Source: Ruegeria conchae (GTDB lineage Bacteria; Pseudomonadota; Alphaproteobacteria; Rhodobacterales; Rhodobacteraceae). From it: a stretch of DNA of 64,000 bases. Below are positions 52,202 through 61,924 of this stretch, one piece after another. The notes beneath the pieces are model-generated. The model was not told where the DNA came from and searched no databases. It was given only the letters and a program-made list of their open reading frames with translations. A program made the translations under genes and the position numbers. Position 1 is the stretch's first letter, and the number at the start of each line of letters is the position of its first letter. The stretch covers positions 310,001 to 374,000 of the forward strand of contig NZ_AEYW01000006.1 in the NCBI RefSeq assembly GCF_000192475.1, written 5' to 3'.

Positions 52202-54648
52202 TGCTGCGACAGGTCCGCCTGTTTCTGTTTCTAAGTTTATTCTGCCTGATCGGGCTGGGTGGGATCGCATCTGCCCAGCTCACTGACCGGCAGAGTGAAT
52301 ATTACCAGGGCTGGGTCAGCACGGCGGATCGGGCGGAATCTGTGATCCGGGCGAACCGGGCATCGAATGCCGCGTTAGAGAATTTGCGCTCAGAAATAAA
52401 CGGTTACCGCGAAGACTTTAACAAGGCGCGCGGCGCAAACACGGATCGTATTCAGACGCTTGAGGGCCAGCTTAAGGCGCTTGGCGCGGAGCCGGCAGAC
52501 GGCGAGACCGAGCCTGAAGATATTGCCAAGCTGCGCACACATCTTGAAGAGCAACTTAACAGTTTGCGGGTGCCGCGCATAATCTCGGAAGAGGCTTTCA
52601 GCCGAGCCAACGGGTTAATCAGCGAAATCGACCGGATCATTCGCGATCGTCAGAAAAAAGAGATGCTGGAACGCGGGCCATCGCCTTTCAACCCCGTTTA
52701 CTGGGGCCCAGCCTGGATCGACGTCAAGGAAGCGACGCAGAGCCTGATCAATGAAACCGTCACGAATATGCGGTCTGACATCGTTCACGAGCGCATTCGT
52801 GAGCGCGGTCTCGGCATTTTCGTTCTGTTGGCCATATCTGCGGTATTGCTGCTATTTGGGCGCAAATGGTCCGAAAAAGGGGGCGCTTTTCTGCGGTCTC
52901 TGGGGGGGCGCGGAAGTGGAGTCTGGACCTTCGTCGTTTCACTGCTGCGCATACTGCTGCCTTGGTTGGGCGTTCTGGCATTGGTCACGGCGATTGTGCA
53001 GACTGGGGTTCTGGGCTTGCGCGGCACGTTGCTGATTCAGAATATCCCTTATTGGGCTGCCATCATCTTCTACTTTGACTGGATCGGTCGACAGGTTTAC
53101 CTGATGGGGGCCTCTCAGAATTTCAAACGATTGTCGGCAGGCAGAATTCGAGAACTGCGGGTCTATATCGATCTACTGGCCGTCATGCTTATTTTGCATG
53201 ATCTGGTTTTGCTATTTGAGCAAATTGAGAATATTTCGGACCCAACACGAGCGGTTGTTGGATTCCCGATCGTATTGGTTACGGCGCTGCTGCTGCTACG
53301 TGTGCGTCAGATCCGTCAATTAGAACCACAGGAAGAGCAGACCGATTCAGAAACGTCTCGCAGAGCGGCTGGTTTTAGTCAGTTGGTTGAATTGTTGCGG
53401 CGCGCTCTGTTCATACTTGGGATTGCAACACCAATACTGGCGGCATTGGGGTATATCAATGCCGCCGAAGCAATCGTCTTCCCAGCCGTGAAAACACTGG
53501 TTCTGATCGCGGCGCTTGTGATCATACGACGGTTTATCACCACGATTTACGGTTGGTTATCGGGGCAGGGGGAGGCCGCGCGCGATTCTCTGTTTTCGGT
53601 TCTTGTTGGGTTTGCGCTGGCGATATTGTCGCTGCCTATTCTGGCGCTGTATTGGGGCGCACGCAAGACAGACCTGCTCGAGGCCTGGTCGCGATTGCTG
53701 CTGGGATTCGATATCGGCGGCGTCACGATTTCACCCAGTAATTTCCTCACCTTCGTCGCAGTTTTTGCCATCGGGTACACATTGACCCGCCTTCTGCAAA
53801 GCGGGTTGCGCAACTCATTGCTGCCAAAAACCAGTATCGATCCCGGCGGGCAGAATGCCATCGTATCGGGAACCGGCTATGTCGGAATATTCCTGGCGGC
53901 GTTGGTCGCCATTGTTGTTGCTGGATTTGATCTTTCCTCCTTGGCGATCGTGGCTGGTGCCTTGTCGGTTGGTATCGGTTTCGGTCTGCAAACCATCGTG
54001 TCGAACTTTGTTTCAGGGATCATCCTGCTGGTCGAACGCCCGATCTCAAAAGGCGACTGGATCGATGTCAACGGCATGATGGGATATGTTCGTGATATCT
54101 CGGTCAGGTCCACGCGGATCGAGACGTTTGATCGGACGGATGTGATCGTCCCCAACTCTGACCTGATCAGCGGAGTGGTCACCAACTATACCCGCGGCAA
54201 CACCATTGGCCGGGTGATCGTTCCTGTCGGCGTGGCCTACGGTACTGACACCCGAAAAGTCGAAACCATTTTGGGTGAGATCGCCAATGGGCATCCGATG
54301 GTTCTGGCCAACCCAGCGCCGAGTGTGGTGTTTCAAGGATTTGGTGCGGATTCTCTGGATTTTGAAATCCGGGCAATACTGCGCGATGTGAACTGGGTGC
54401 TATCGGTCAAATCCGACATGAACCATGAGATTAACCGCAGATTTGTTAAAGAGGGTATCGAGATTCCGTTTGCTCAACGCGATCTGTGGCTGCGAAATCC
54501 TGAGGTGCTGACGGGCCATTCTGAGGAGGCTAAGCCCGACGAAGACCTATCTCCTACTGCCCCTTCCGCAAAGCCTGCCGATTTGACAGCTGATGATCTG
54601 GACTCTGCCGGAGACGCAGATGCAGACGCGGATGGCGACGGTCGCTAA
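52201..54648 (+). CDS. MscS-type mechanosensitive channel with DUF3772 domain
   Basis: Large MscS-family protein of 815 residues. It has a signal peptide (MLRQVRLFLFLSLF..SAQ), then a periplasmic DUF3772 coiled-coil-rich domain (about residues 25-185), about eleven hydrophobic segments, and the MscS core. The pore helix is in LAIVAGALSVGIGFGLQTIV, followed by SNFVSGIILLVERPISKGDW. The cytoplasmic beta/alpha domain has VRDISVRSTRIETFDRTDVI and VPNSDLISGVVTNYT. A C-terminal tail of about 40 residues is acidic and repetitive (DADADADGDGR). Relieves hypo-osmotic stress. Coupled to cysK by a 1-nt overlap; a weak hairpin with a UUCG loop (54692-54705) follows. Confidence 0.93.
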   Translation: MLRQVRLFLFLSLFCLIGLGGIASAQLTDRQSEYYQGWVSTADRAESVIRANRASNAALENLRSEINGYREDFNKARGANTDRIQTLEGQLKALGAEPADGETEPEDIAKLRTHLEEQLNSLRVPRIISEEAFSRANGLISEIDRIIRDRQKKEMLERGPSPFNPVYWGPAWIDVKEATQSLINETVTNMRSDIVHERIRERGLGIFVLLAISAVLLLFGRKWSEKGGAFLRSLGGRGSGVWTFVVSLLRILLPWLGVLALVTAIVQTGVLGLRGTLLIQNIPYWAAIIFYFDWIGRQVYLMGASQNFKRLSAGRIRELRVYIDLLAVMLILHDLVLLFEQIENISDPTRAVVGFPIVLVTALLLLRVRQIRQLEPQEEQTDSETSRRAAGFSQLVELLRRALFILGIATPILAALGYINAAEAIVFPAVKTLVLIAALVIIRRFITTIYGWLSGQGEAARDSLFSVLVGFALAILSLPILALYWGARKTDLLEAWSRLLLGFDIGGVTISPSNFLTFVAVFAIGYTLTRLLQSGLRNSLLPKTSIDPGGQNAIVSGTGYVGIFLAALVAIVVAGFDLSSLAIVAGALSVGIGFGLQTIVSNFVSGIILLVERPISKGDWIDVNGMMGYVRDISVRSTRIETFDRTDVIVPNSDLISGVVTNYTRGNTIGRVIVPVGVAYGTDTRKVETILGEIANGHPMVLANPAPSVVFQGFGADSLDFEIRAILRDVNWVLSVKSDMNHEINRRFVKEGIEIPFAQRDLWLRNPEVLTGHSEEAKPDEDLSPTAPSAKPADLTADDLDSAGDADADADGDGR

Positions 54649-54735
54649 ACGCGACACATCAAGCATTTCTCCCAAGTGATTATCGGATTGTTACATTTCG
54701 ATGTAGTCTGAATTTTATTTGAAGGAGGAATTTCG

Positions 54736-55563
54736 ATGGTAACTTTCTCACACAGTCTCGTGCGTATCGCGGTTTGGAACCTTGCGGGTTTCAACCCGTT
54801 TAACACAAGTCTGGGCATACCCGCCAATAGTGAGCGGGTCATCCACCAGATTGAAGGCTTGGCCCTGCTTGATGCCGAGTTGATCACGCTGGTCGAGGTT
54901 AGTCCAATAGAACATATCAACCGGTTGGCAGCGGGTTTGGCGGACAAGGGCTTGGACTATCAGGTCAAGATCCTGCAGCAACCCAACGGCAACATCCACA
55001 TTGGATTTCTCCACAAACCAGGGGTTTCGGTGACGGAGCTAGAGTTGATTGACGGTTCGGAAGGTAATGATTCCGGCGGGCGTCAGGCCCTTATCGCCGA
55101 TGTGCAGGTCGGCAAATTCAAAGCCAAACTGATCGCGGTGCACCTGAAATCCGGCCGTGACCGGCCTGAACAACAGATACGTGATAGCCAATGTAAGATC
55201 ATCGGTGCCAAGATCGCCGAAATCCGAGCGACACCGGGCCTGACTCAGCGCACGATCCTGCTGATGGGCGATTTCAACATGATCCCCGGTCAGGACGTCA
55301 GCAATTTCCACCATCTTGGTGGGGATGACATGATGGACTTTGTTTCGTGCTGGGATTTGCAAGACCGGTTCTCGCATATTCTGGAAAAGGGTCGCGCCAA
55401 CCTGCTGGACGGGTTCGCTGTTTCGCGAACCTATTCCACCGACTATGTTCGCGGCAGCCTGCGGTTATTTCCGATGCACTGGACGATGAATATGGGGCGC
55501 GAAGCCTTCAAGGACGAGGTTTCAGACCATCTGCCATTTGTCGCCAGCTTTCGTATATTTTGA
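54736..55563 (+). CDS. Endonuclease/exonuclease/phosphatase family protein
   Basis: 275-residue EEP-fold hydrolase. Signature residues: Asn in IAVWNLAGFNPF, Glu in LITLVEVSP, His in LIAVHLKSGRDR, the LLMGDFNMIPGQD motif, and the C-terminal EVSDHLPFVASF with the catalytic Asp-His. No export signal is visible, so it is probably cytoplasmic. The fold family includes nucleases, sphingomyelinases and inositol phosphatases, and the sequence alone does not decide the substrate. A strong AAGGAGG ribosome binding site precedes the ATG. It lies upstream of the tRNA-Ser gene and is probably monocistronic. Confidence 0.88.
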   Translation: MVTFSHSLVRIAVWNLAGFNPFNTSLGIPANSERVIHQIEGLALLDAELITLVEVSPIEHINRLAAGLADKGLDYQVKILQQPNGNIHIGFLHKPGVSVTELELIDGSEGNDSGGRQALIADVQVGKFKAKLIAVHLKSGRDRPEQQIRDSQCKIIGAKIAEIRATPGLTQRTILLMGDFNMIPGQDVSNFHHLGGDDMMDFVSCWDLQDRFSHILEKGRANLLDGFAVSRTYSTDYVRGSLRLFPMHWTMNMGREAFKDEVSDHLPFVASFRIF

Positions 55564-55627
55564 GCCACCTGTTTTTACGAATGGGGCCTTGCGCTCGGTT
55601 CAGAAATTCGCATAAGTCACCTCTACC

Positions 55628-55717
55628 GGAGAGGTGGCCGAGTGGTCGAAGGCGCACGCCTGGAAAGTGTGTAGGCGGGAAACCGTCTCCAGGGTTCGAA
55701 TCCCTGTCTCTCCGCCA
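55628..55717 (+). tRNA. tRNA-Ser (GGA anticodon)
   Basis: 90-nt class II tRNA. The acceptor stem GGAGAGG pairs with the 3' TCTCTCC, and the CCA end is encoded. The D-arm is GTGGCCGAGTGGTCGAAGGC; the anticodon loop is CTGGAAA with anticodon GGA, followed by a long variable arm (GGCGGGAAACCGTCTCC) and the T-arm GGGTTCGAATCCC. It reads UCC and UCU codons. Confidence 0.97.
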
Positions 55718-55767
55718 CTATTTCAAGCTAAAATTTAGCGGGTGCTTAGCTGCCCAGTTGGTCTTCA

Positions 55768-56646
55768 TTAGTTTGATAACAACGCAACGACTTGACTTGT
55801 TTCAGATCTTTGTCGCGTCTTCGAAGGCAACGAAACAACAAGAGATCGACCTGTCGGACAAGAGCGCGAATGCGCAAACAGAAGCGTTTTGGATTCCAGT
55901 GCGTCTTCGATCAGACACAGATGCCCCATTAGCAAACCAGCCGATGCTTTGGCTTCTTCTACAGCAAGGCTATATAGCGAGAACTGTGGGCCGCTTGCGT
56001 CAATTTGCAAATCAAAGCCCACATTTCGGGACCACGTGAACCAATCGTCGTTCCAGGTCTGGTCGTGCAAAATCGGTATCTCTCGGAAACCGTTTGAACA
56101 GTGCGCTCGGTCCAGAAGTGTAGGGGCGCAAACTGGCGCGATTACGTCTTGTGCCAAGGCAATTTGGTTTGACGAGCCGTCAGGAACTGCGAAAAATATC
56201 GACAGATCAAACATCTCTCGCGAGAGACTGGGCGGATTTTCCATAGCGGTGACAGAGAAATTGATTTCCGGCAATTCTTCTCGGATCCGTCGCAATCGTT
56301 TTGGAAGCCAGAGCTGGGCAACGGCGGGCAGGGCAGCGATATGAAAATCAGCGTTTGGTTTAAGGTCGCGCAGGGCACGGGCTGCATCAGCCATTTGATC
56401 AAAGGCAGCGGAGAAAACCGGGACAAGCGATTGCCCCTCAGGCGTGAGTTCAACGCCTTGCGCGTTGCGTCGAAACAGCGGTGTACCGGCCCAGCCTTCC
56501 AGCGCCTTGATATGCTGCGAGATCGCCCCGGGCGTGACGTTTAATTCTTCAGCTGCAGCAACAAAGTTGACGTTTCTAGCCGCCGCTTCAAACGCCCGCA
56601 TCGCATTCAATGGAGGGCCTTTGGGGCGCTTGGGGGCAACACTCAT
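55768..56646 (-). CDS. LysR-family transcriptional regulator, GcvA-like
   Basis: 292-residue regulator. The N-terminal winged helix is PPLNAMRAFEAAARNVNFVA with AAEELNVTPGAISQHIKALE, the GcvA-type helix-turn-helix. A periplasmic-binding-protein-like effector domain follows (LPAVAQLWLPKRLRRIREEL, GFREIPILHDQTWNDDW, then GLLMGHLCLIEDAL). Start at ATG 56646 (MSVAPKRP); an upstream ATG adds residues without similarity. It is divergent from the SHMT-like gene about 100 bp away, so by the usual LysR pattern it likely controls that gene in response to an amino acid or related compound (inference). Confidence 0.9.
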   Translation of the reverse strand: MSVAPKRPKGPPLNAMRAFEAAARNVNFVAAAEELNVTPGAISQHIKALEGWAGTPLFRRNAQGVELTPEGQSLVPVFSAAFDQMADAARALRDLKPNADFHIAALPAVAQLWLPKRLRRIREELPEINFSVTAMENPPSLSREMFDLSIFFAVPDGSSNQIALAQDVIAPVCAPTLLDRAHCSNGFREIPILHDQTWNDDWFTWSRNVGFDLQIDASGPQFSLYSLAVEEAKASAGLLMGHLCLIEDALESKTLLFAHSRSCPTGRSLVVSLPSKTRQRSETSQVVALLSN

Positions 56647-56743
56647 TGCACTAGCCTTAGTTTTTCTACACCAAGAAATATCATTTCTGCTTTGCGATGT
56701 CACGCGACTGCCGCCAAAGTGGCAAAAACTAGGAGGATGTCAG

Positions 56744-58051
56744 ATGACACTTGCACAAAGAGACTGGGTGCCCACCGCAAGCGAAGCACTGGTTCAGGAT
56801 ATCGCAAAAAAGGCGGCATCGGCATCTTCAGATGACCTGATGGCGCGGATCGAGAATCTTGCAGAGGAAAACCGCCGCATACACGAACATGAGTGCTTTA
56901 ACCTAAACCCTGCCACAAACGTCATGAACCCAAAGGCCGAGGCGCTTTTGTCTTCGGGGATTGGGTCGCGGCCCTCGCTGGGCTATCCCGGTGACAAATA
57001 TGAAATGGGTATGGAAGCAATCGAACAGATCGAGGTTATCGCGGCAGAGCTTTGCGCCGAGGTTTTTGATGCTAGGTTCGCTGAGGTCCGGGTGCCCTCC
57101 GGGGCGATTGCCAATCTCTATGGCTTTATGGCGACCTGTAAAGCTGGCGACACTATCATAGCCCCACCTGGTTCAATTGGGGGGCATGTGACACATCATG
57201 CGGCGGGTTGCGCGGGTCTCTTTGGCCTGCGTACCATCGAAGCTCCTGTTAACGCTGATGGCTATACCGTCGATGTGGATCAGTTGAGAGCGTTGGCAAA
57301 GACCGAACGACCAAGGCTGATCACCATCGGCGGCAGTCTTAACCTGTTTGAACACCCCGTCGCCGAAGTGCGTGCGATAGCTGATGAAATCGGTGCCAAG
57401 GTTATGTTCGATGCGGCCCATCAATGCGGCATCATCGCGGGGCGCGCTTGGTCCAACCCGTTGAAAGAGGGTGCACATTTCATGACCATGAGCACTTACA
57501 AAAGCCTCGGAGGACCGGCTGGGGGCCTGATCGTAACGGATGACGAAGAAATCGCAAAAGCGCTAGATGCAATCGCTTTCCCTGGCATGACCGCCAATTT
57601 CGATGCGGCCAAAACTGCGGCGCTTGCTGTTACGATGCTGGACTGGAAAGCGTTTGGTTCTGCCTATGCGAATGAGATGATTGCGATGGCCAAAGCTCTC
57701 TCCAACGCATTGGATACAAAGGGTGTTCCCGTTTTTTCTGGAACACGGGGCTTCACCAACTCTCACCAGTTCGCGGTATTGGCTGCCCCATATGGAGGAG
57801 GTCAGGCCGCATCTAAGCAGCTTCGCAAATGCGGGTTCCTCGCCTGCGGTATTGGATTGCCGGTGGAGTTAGTGGAAGGCGATATGAACGGACTTCGTAT
57901 CGGCACACCTGAGCTGGTGCGGTGGGGCATGACCTCTGGGGATGCCGAGCGTTTGGCTAATTTGATAATGCGTGGCCTGGGCGGGGAACAAATCCAGTCA
58001 GAGGTATCCGCATGGCGACGTGAATTTGACACGCTGCATTATGTGAACTGA
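56744..58051 (+). CDS. Serine hydroxymethyltransferase-like PLP enzyme lacking folate-site residues
   Basis: 435-residue fold-type I PLP enzyme of the GlyA superfamily. Retained elements: GYPGDKYEMG (GYPG loop), the PLP Asp223 and His226 in MFDAAHQCGIIAG, Schiff-base Lys253 in MSTYKSLGGPAGG, and the carboxylate-binding Arg385 in NGLRIGTPELVRWG. In place of E. coli GlyA Glu57 and Tyr65, which act in folate-dependent catalysis, this protein has Leu79 and Glu87, and the His before the lysine is Tyr252. It is therefore probably a folate-independent aldolase or a relative such as a 2-methylserine-type enzyme, not the housekeeping GlyA. A strong AGGAGG site precedes ATG 56744. Divergent from a GcvA-like regulator. 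Confidence 0.8.
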   Translation: MTLAQRDWVPTASEALVQDIAKKAASASSDDLMARIENLAEENRRIHEHECFNLNPATNVMNPKAEALLSSGIGSRPSLGYPGDKYEMGMEAIEQIEVIAAELCAEVFDARFAEVRVPSGAIANLYGFMATCKAGDTIIAPPGSIGGHVTHHAAGCAGLFGLRTIEAPVNADGYTVDVDQLRALAKTERPRLITIGGSLNLFEHPVAEVRAIADEIGAKVMFDAAHQCGIIAGRAWSNPLKEGAHFMTMSTYKSLGGPAGGLIVTDDEEIAKALDAIAFPGMTANFDAAKTAALAVTMLDWKAFGSAYANEMIAMAKALSNALDTKGVPVFSGTRGFTNSHQFAVLAAPYGGGQAASKQLRKCGFLACGIGLPVELVEGDMNGLRIGTPELVRWGMTSGDAERLANLIMRGLGGEQIQSEVSAWRREFDTLHYVN

Positions 58052-58136
58052 AAAGAGGATGGCCGACTAAGTCGCTGAACATTGACGGCCCTACCAACCT
58101 TCGTTGGTTGAGCCAATGCAAACTGCATATCGCAGA

Positions 58137-58889
58137 TCAAAAACGGTAGGTTGCACCCAACAGCGGACCGGATTGATCAAACTTAAAGTCGTTACCGTCG
58201 ATGTCGTGGTCAAACGAGATATAGCGATACCCACCCCGGATCAGCCAACGGTCATTGATTGCGTAGTCGGCAGTTAGAAGAACTTGCCATGTTTCGCTCC
58301 CGCTCCGGAAACCGCCATAATCAATAAACCCGGTACCAGACCATTTGTCCGAGAACCTGACGCGTGCGCGGGCACCAATTACAGGATCAGTCCAGCTTGC
58401 ATCAACCGTTGTTCGGCGCCCAGGGGCAGCACCGGGTTGCAGGTCGAATTCAGTTTCAGTGCTGAACCACCTAAAGCCGCCGACGATATCAACATATGCG
58501 TCTTGATCGTCATAGACCCGATATCCTGCATATCCGCTCAGAAACTGAGTGGTGAAAGAGGTGTCCAAGCCCGAGCTCGCTGGGCCAGGCGTGTCGCTGC
58601 TGAAAGACAGATCTGTATAATTGTAGTCTGCCAGGAATGACCAACGCCCATTGGTTGCTCCGAATGCAGCCATAAAGGCAAAGTCCAAATTCTCCAACGC
58701 GTCGGAAAAGCTTAGCGTGCCATCTAATGTGCCCAACGGGGTATCCAGCGACGTTTCTGTTTCAGGCATGAACAGGTAGATTGAGGCCTCGTATGACCAG
58801 TCGGACTGTTGGGCCGAGGCCATTGACGCCATTGCGCCCGCCAATGAGATTCCGAGGAGTGGTCCTCTCCAATTTCGTGTCGCACCCAT
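58137..58889 (-). CDS. Outer-membrane beta-barrel protein
   Basis: 250-residue exported protein. The signal peptide ends near ASMASAQQSDW. The rest is made of alternating amphipathic strands rich in aromatic residues and Asp/Gly turns (WSFLADYNYTDLSFSS, FLSGYAGYRVYDDQDAYVDI, TGFIDYGGFRSGSETWQVLL), and the chain ends in Phe (LLGATYRF), the classic barrel C-terminus. It resembles small 8- to 10-stranded OmpW/opacity-type proteins, with no assigned substrate. Last gene of the sulfatase cluster, 77 nt after the DUF3179 gene. Confidence 0.82.
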   Translation of the reverse strand: MGATRNWRGPLLGISLAGAMASMASAQQSDWSYEASIYLFMPETETSLDTPLGTLDGTLSFSDALENLDFAFMAAFGATNGRWSFLADYNYTDLSFSSDTPGPASSGLDTSFTTQFLSGYAGYRVYDDQDAYVDIVGGFRWFSTETEFDLQPGAAPGRRTTVDASWTDPVIGARARVRFSDKWSGTGFIDYGGFRSGSETWQVLLTADYAINDRWLIRGGYRYISFDHDIDGNDFKFDQSGPLLGATYRF

Positions 58890-58966
58890 TATTGCTCTCC
58901 CGTCAAAAGTCTTGTTTCGAATTTTCGTTTCTGTGCAGCGAAAATCTGCGCAGATTTGTCTTGCGG

Positions 58967-60211
58967 TCAGGCTACTGCATCCTCGGTTTTGCCAGAACCA
59001 ACGCCAACACGATTTATATCAGTGCTGGGAAAGAACTCGGACCAGACATGCCAGAATATGCCTGCGCGTAGAGTTTCGACCCGCTGCAGTTGCCCTTGAT
59101 CAGACATTCCCCAAAAGTCGCATTTGGTTACGGGGTGCCCGCTGTCATTGTACCAGACGCCTAAACTTTCATATTTCGGATCAAGGCTGACGACAACATC
59201 TCGACCTCCGACCGTTGCGTTGACGATCCAATCGTTGTCGACGACGAAATCATCGGTCCAGCAGGTGGCATCCTGCCCGATGGTAATCCCCCAAACATAG
59301 GTTTTGTTCGGCAACCGGTCGTCTGAACGATCCATGTTGTCCATCACTGGAGCGTTTTCCTGATGTTGACGGCCAATCCCCCACCCAAAGGTGATTTCGG
59401 TCATCATATCAAGCAGGCGCAGCAATGGGTTTGGGGAAGGTTCATTCAGGAAAACCTCTCCATCCGGGTAGGCTTTCTGAAAGCCGCGAAATGTCATCCG
59501 GTAGGTAGGCCACGGTTTCATCCGGGCCTCGGGCCGGAGAGGGCATGCGAGGCCATCTGTGTTTGGGTTCTGGTCCGCTTCACGAAAGCCATATATCTGC
59601 TGAATCGGCTCGCCGCTTTCGTTGTCGCGCAGGATCAGGTTATTGCCGTGCTGGGCGAGAACCTCGAGATTCAGGCGCTTACCCTCTATTCTTGGAGTGT
59701 ACCCCTGACCAAGATTGGCCATGGCACAATACGTCATGACGACGTCCTCTCCACCAAGCCCTTTTTCATTACCGGCAAGATGCGGTCGCATGATCTGCGC
59801 GTCGGGGTGTGCACGAGCGTGGCCGTTGTTGTCGATCACCATCACGGGCGCGGTCGGCCCCACGTATTTACGGGCCTCGTCAATCGGGAAGTACTGCGCG
59901 GTATTTAGTTGGTTTCTCAGCCCCAGATGAACCCAGACGTAGGGGAATCCATAGAAGAAAAGGACCAGCACTGCCGACACCAGCCACAGCCAGAACGGAC
60001 CTGCACCAAGTATGAAATGTACAAGTGTTGCGACAGCAAATGTACCCAACCCAATGGCGATCAGGCGATATTCATGACGGATGAAGCGCACCATATTCTC
60101 GCGCTTCACCTTCAGCAGCATCTGGGACACATCGCCAAGGTCTCGGAAATAGATGAACCCGATCCCGAGTGATCCGATCAAACCCAGTGCAAACAGAAGT
60201 AGTCCAATCAT
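58967..60211 (-). CDS. DUF3179 domain membrane protein
   Basis: 414 residues. The N-terminus has three hydrophobic segments (about residues 2-20, 50-66 and 71-92), which put the large C-terminal domain outside the cytoplasmic membrane or at its surface. The DUF3179 domain is identified by VVMTYCAMANLGQGY, IYGFREADQNPNTDGL, TYVWGITIGQDATCW and the C-terminal GIFWHVWSEFFPSTDI. Several Cys and Trp residues are conserved-looking. No enzymatic activity is established for the family. Located 45 nt downstream of a sulfatase gene and before the barrel protein, so it probably belongs to the same process. Confidence 0.85.
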   Translation of the reverse strand: MIGLLLFALGLIGSLGIGFIYFRDLGDVSQMLLKVKRENMVRFIRHEYRLIAIGLGTFAVATLVHFILGAGPFWLWLVSAVLVLFFYGFPYVWVHLGLRNQLNTAQYFPIDEARKYVGPTAPVMVIDNNGHARAHPDAQIMRPHLAGNEKGLGGEDVVMTYCAMANLGQGYTPRIEGKRLNLEVLAQHGNNLILRDNESGEPIQQIYGFREADQNPNTDGLACPLRPEARMKPWPTYRMTFRGFQKAYPDGEVFLNEPSPNPLLRLLDMMTEITFGWGIGRQHQENAPVMDNMDRSDDRLPNKTYVWGITIGQDATCWTDDFVVDNDWIVNATVGGRDVVVSLDPKYESLGVWYNDSGHPVTKCDFWGMSDQGQLQRVETLRAGIFWHVWSEFFPSTDINRVGVGSGKTEDAVA

Positions 60212-60256
60212 GTCATGATCCTAAAGTCTTGAGCGCGTGATTTCCGTTGCACGGTG

Positions 60257-61924
60257 TTATTGCTGCGGGGATTGGCGTTTGATCAGGAAAGCCTCGACCG
60301 CTTGCTGGGTTTCGGGGCGGATGTTCTCGATCCCTTCATATGGCACACCATACGCTGGCGCGGTGTCGGGAAATTTCTCTTTGCGGGCCATATGTCGGCC
60401 AAGGATGCGTGCGAACTCCTGCCCTCCCCAGGCGCCAACCTCGGTCGAAACTGAATATTCCTCGCGCGTGTCCCGGTAGAGATCAAAGAACTTTGCCAGA
60501 ATAGCGCTTTCGCCAGGTCCCGGCAGTTTCAGCTTAAGCTGGTCCTTCACGATCGCCTCGGGTTTGTTCACGGAATAGACGATGACGTGATCGCGTCGGG
60601 CCTTGGATTCGTCAGCAAACAACAGGGCGGCAGATTGGTCCACGCCATCCACCAGACGATCCCGCGGAATGTACTGATCTGCCCCAGCAAAACGCGACAG
60701 CGTTGTATAGAGGTCCGAGACATGGATGATGCTGTTGAGCAACCCGTCAGCCTCGATCATGCCGGGCCAGCGGATAAAGGCGTCAACGCGGATACCTCCC
60801 TCAGTCGTGTCGCCTTTGCCGCCCGCATAGATCAGCGGGGTGAACCCGGATTGCGGCGCGTATTTGGTGAAGTGGCCGTTATCCCCCATGACCACAACCA
60901 CGGTGTTTTCCGTTAAGCCCAGTTCTTCGATGCGCGCAAACAAGTCGCCCAGCCACTGATCCAGTAACTGCATCTTGTCGACATACAGACCACCATTCAC
61001 GCTCTCTGGTCCTGATCGCCCGGCCCGGGTGTTGTCCAGCGGGATCATCGGCCAGTATTGCAGGAAAAACGGGTCTTCCCCACCTGCGAGGCGCTCCAGT
61101 TCCTCCATCGTCTTGTCTTGAAACGCCTGGTTCATCTCATCGTATTTCGCAGCGTTCCAGCGCTCTCCGGTTTCCATGCGAATTTCGCGGATCGGCCCGC
61201 TGGTTTCCCCTTCGATGACTGTCATCATCGCGGCAGAGTCCGGCCGGAACCAACCGTCCAGCGTGTATTTATCGTCATAGTCCTGGATTGCGACCGAGAC
61301 CTGTTCTTTGATGGCATCATCATTGAAGATCGTCAGCTGGCCCTGTTGGTGGATGGCGTGCTGGGCATAGTCAAATCCCTGATTCATTGCCCAACTTTCG
61401 GCGATATCACCCATGTGCCATTTGCCGACATGGCTGGTCGCGTAACCCGCCTGTTTCAGAATCTCGGCCAGGGTGACCTCGTTTTCCGGCAAGCCGAACC
61501 CGGCAATGTCCACCGTGGTATCGCCCATACCCATGCGTACGGGCAACCGCCCGGTCATCTGCGCCACGCGGGTCGGCGTGCACGAAGGTTCAGTATACAT
61601 GCGCACCATTCGCATGGCCTGATCCGAAAAGTCGTTGATATTCGGCGTCTCATAACCTCGCACCGCGTTGAGTTCGGGTATGCCCATGTCGCCGAAGCCC
61701 ATATCGTCGATCAGAACGCTGATTATGTTCGGGGGCTGCCCATTGTTACGGCCACGAAAAGCGGTCAGAGCATCATCAACAGCGGTATCATCCTGCGCCC
61801 ATTGTTCTGCGTGTTGTGCTTGCAGAATGTAAAACTCGGCATCGTGTTGGATTGGATTGTCTTGTGCCGACGCGGCCTGCGCTGCAAGGCTGACAAACAA
61901 AGCCAATACCCCTGAAATCTTCAT
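60257..61924 (-). CDS. Exported arylsulfatase-family enzyme (sulfatase 2)
   Basis: 555-residue alkaline-phosphatase-superfamily sulfatase with a signal peptide (MKISGVLALFVSLAAQAASA). Metal ligands Asp73-Asp74 lie in ISVLIDDMGFGDMG. The formylglycine signature is CTPTR at residues 115-119 (EPSCTPTRVAQMTGR), so Cys115 needs activation by a formylglycine-generating enzyme. HVGKWHMGD and VVVVMGDNGHFTKY provide further metal ligands. A C-terminal AYGVPYEGIENIRPETQQ is shared with sulfatase 1. ATG 61924 follows a GGGGGA site. No generating enzyme is encoded in the window. Substrate unknown; sulfate esters of algal or other marine origin are possible. Confidence 0.9.
   Translation of the reverse strand: MKISGVLALFVSLAAQAASAQDNPIQHDAEFYILQAQHAEQWAQDDTAVDDALTAFRGRNNGQPPNIISVLIDDMGFGDMGIPELNAVRGYETPNINDFSDQAMRMVRMYTEPSCTPTRVAQMTGRLPVRMGMGDTTVDIAGFGLPENEVTLAEILKQAGYATSHVGKWHMGDIAESWAMNQGFDYAQHAIHQQGQLTIFNDDAIKEQVSVAIQDYDDKYTLDGWFRPDSAAMMTVIEGETSGPIREIRMETGERWNAAKYDEMNQAFQDKTMEELERLAGGEDPFFLQYWPMIPLDNTRAGRSGPESVNGGLYVDKMQLLDQWLGDLFARIEELGLTENTVVVVMGDNGHFTKYAPQSGFTPLIYAGGKGDTTEGGIRVDAFIRWPGMIEADGLLNSIIHVSDLYTTLSRFAGADQYIPRDRLVDGVDQSAALLFADESKARRDHVIVYSVNKPEAIVKDQLKLKLPGPGESAILAKFFDLYRDTREEYSVSTEVGAWGGQEFARILGRHMARKEKFPDTAPAYGVPYEGIENIRPETQQAVEAFLIKRQSPQQ

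Noticed and set aside
56444-56743. 100-residue N-terminal extension of the SHMT-like protein
   Set aside because: It runs antisense through the LysR gene; the ATG at 56744 has a strong AGGAGG site.
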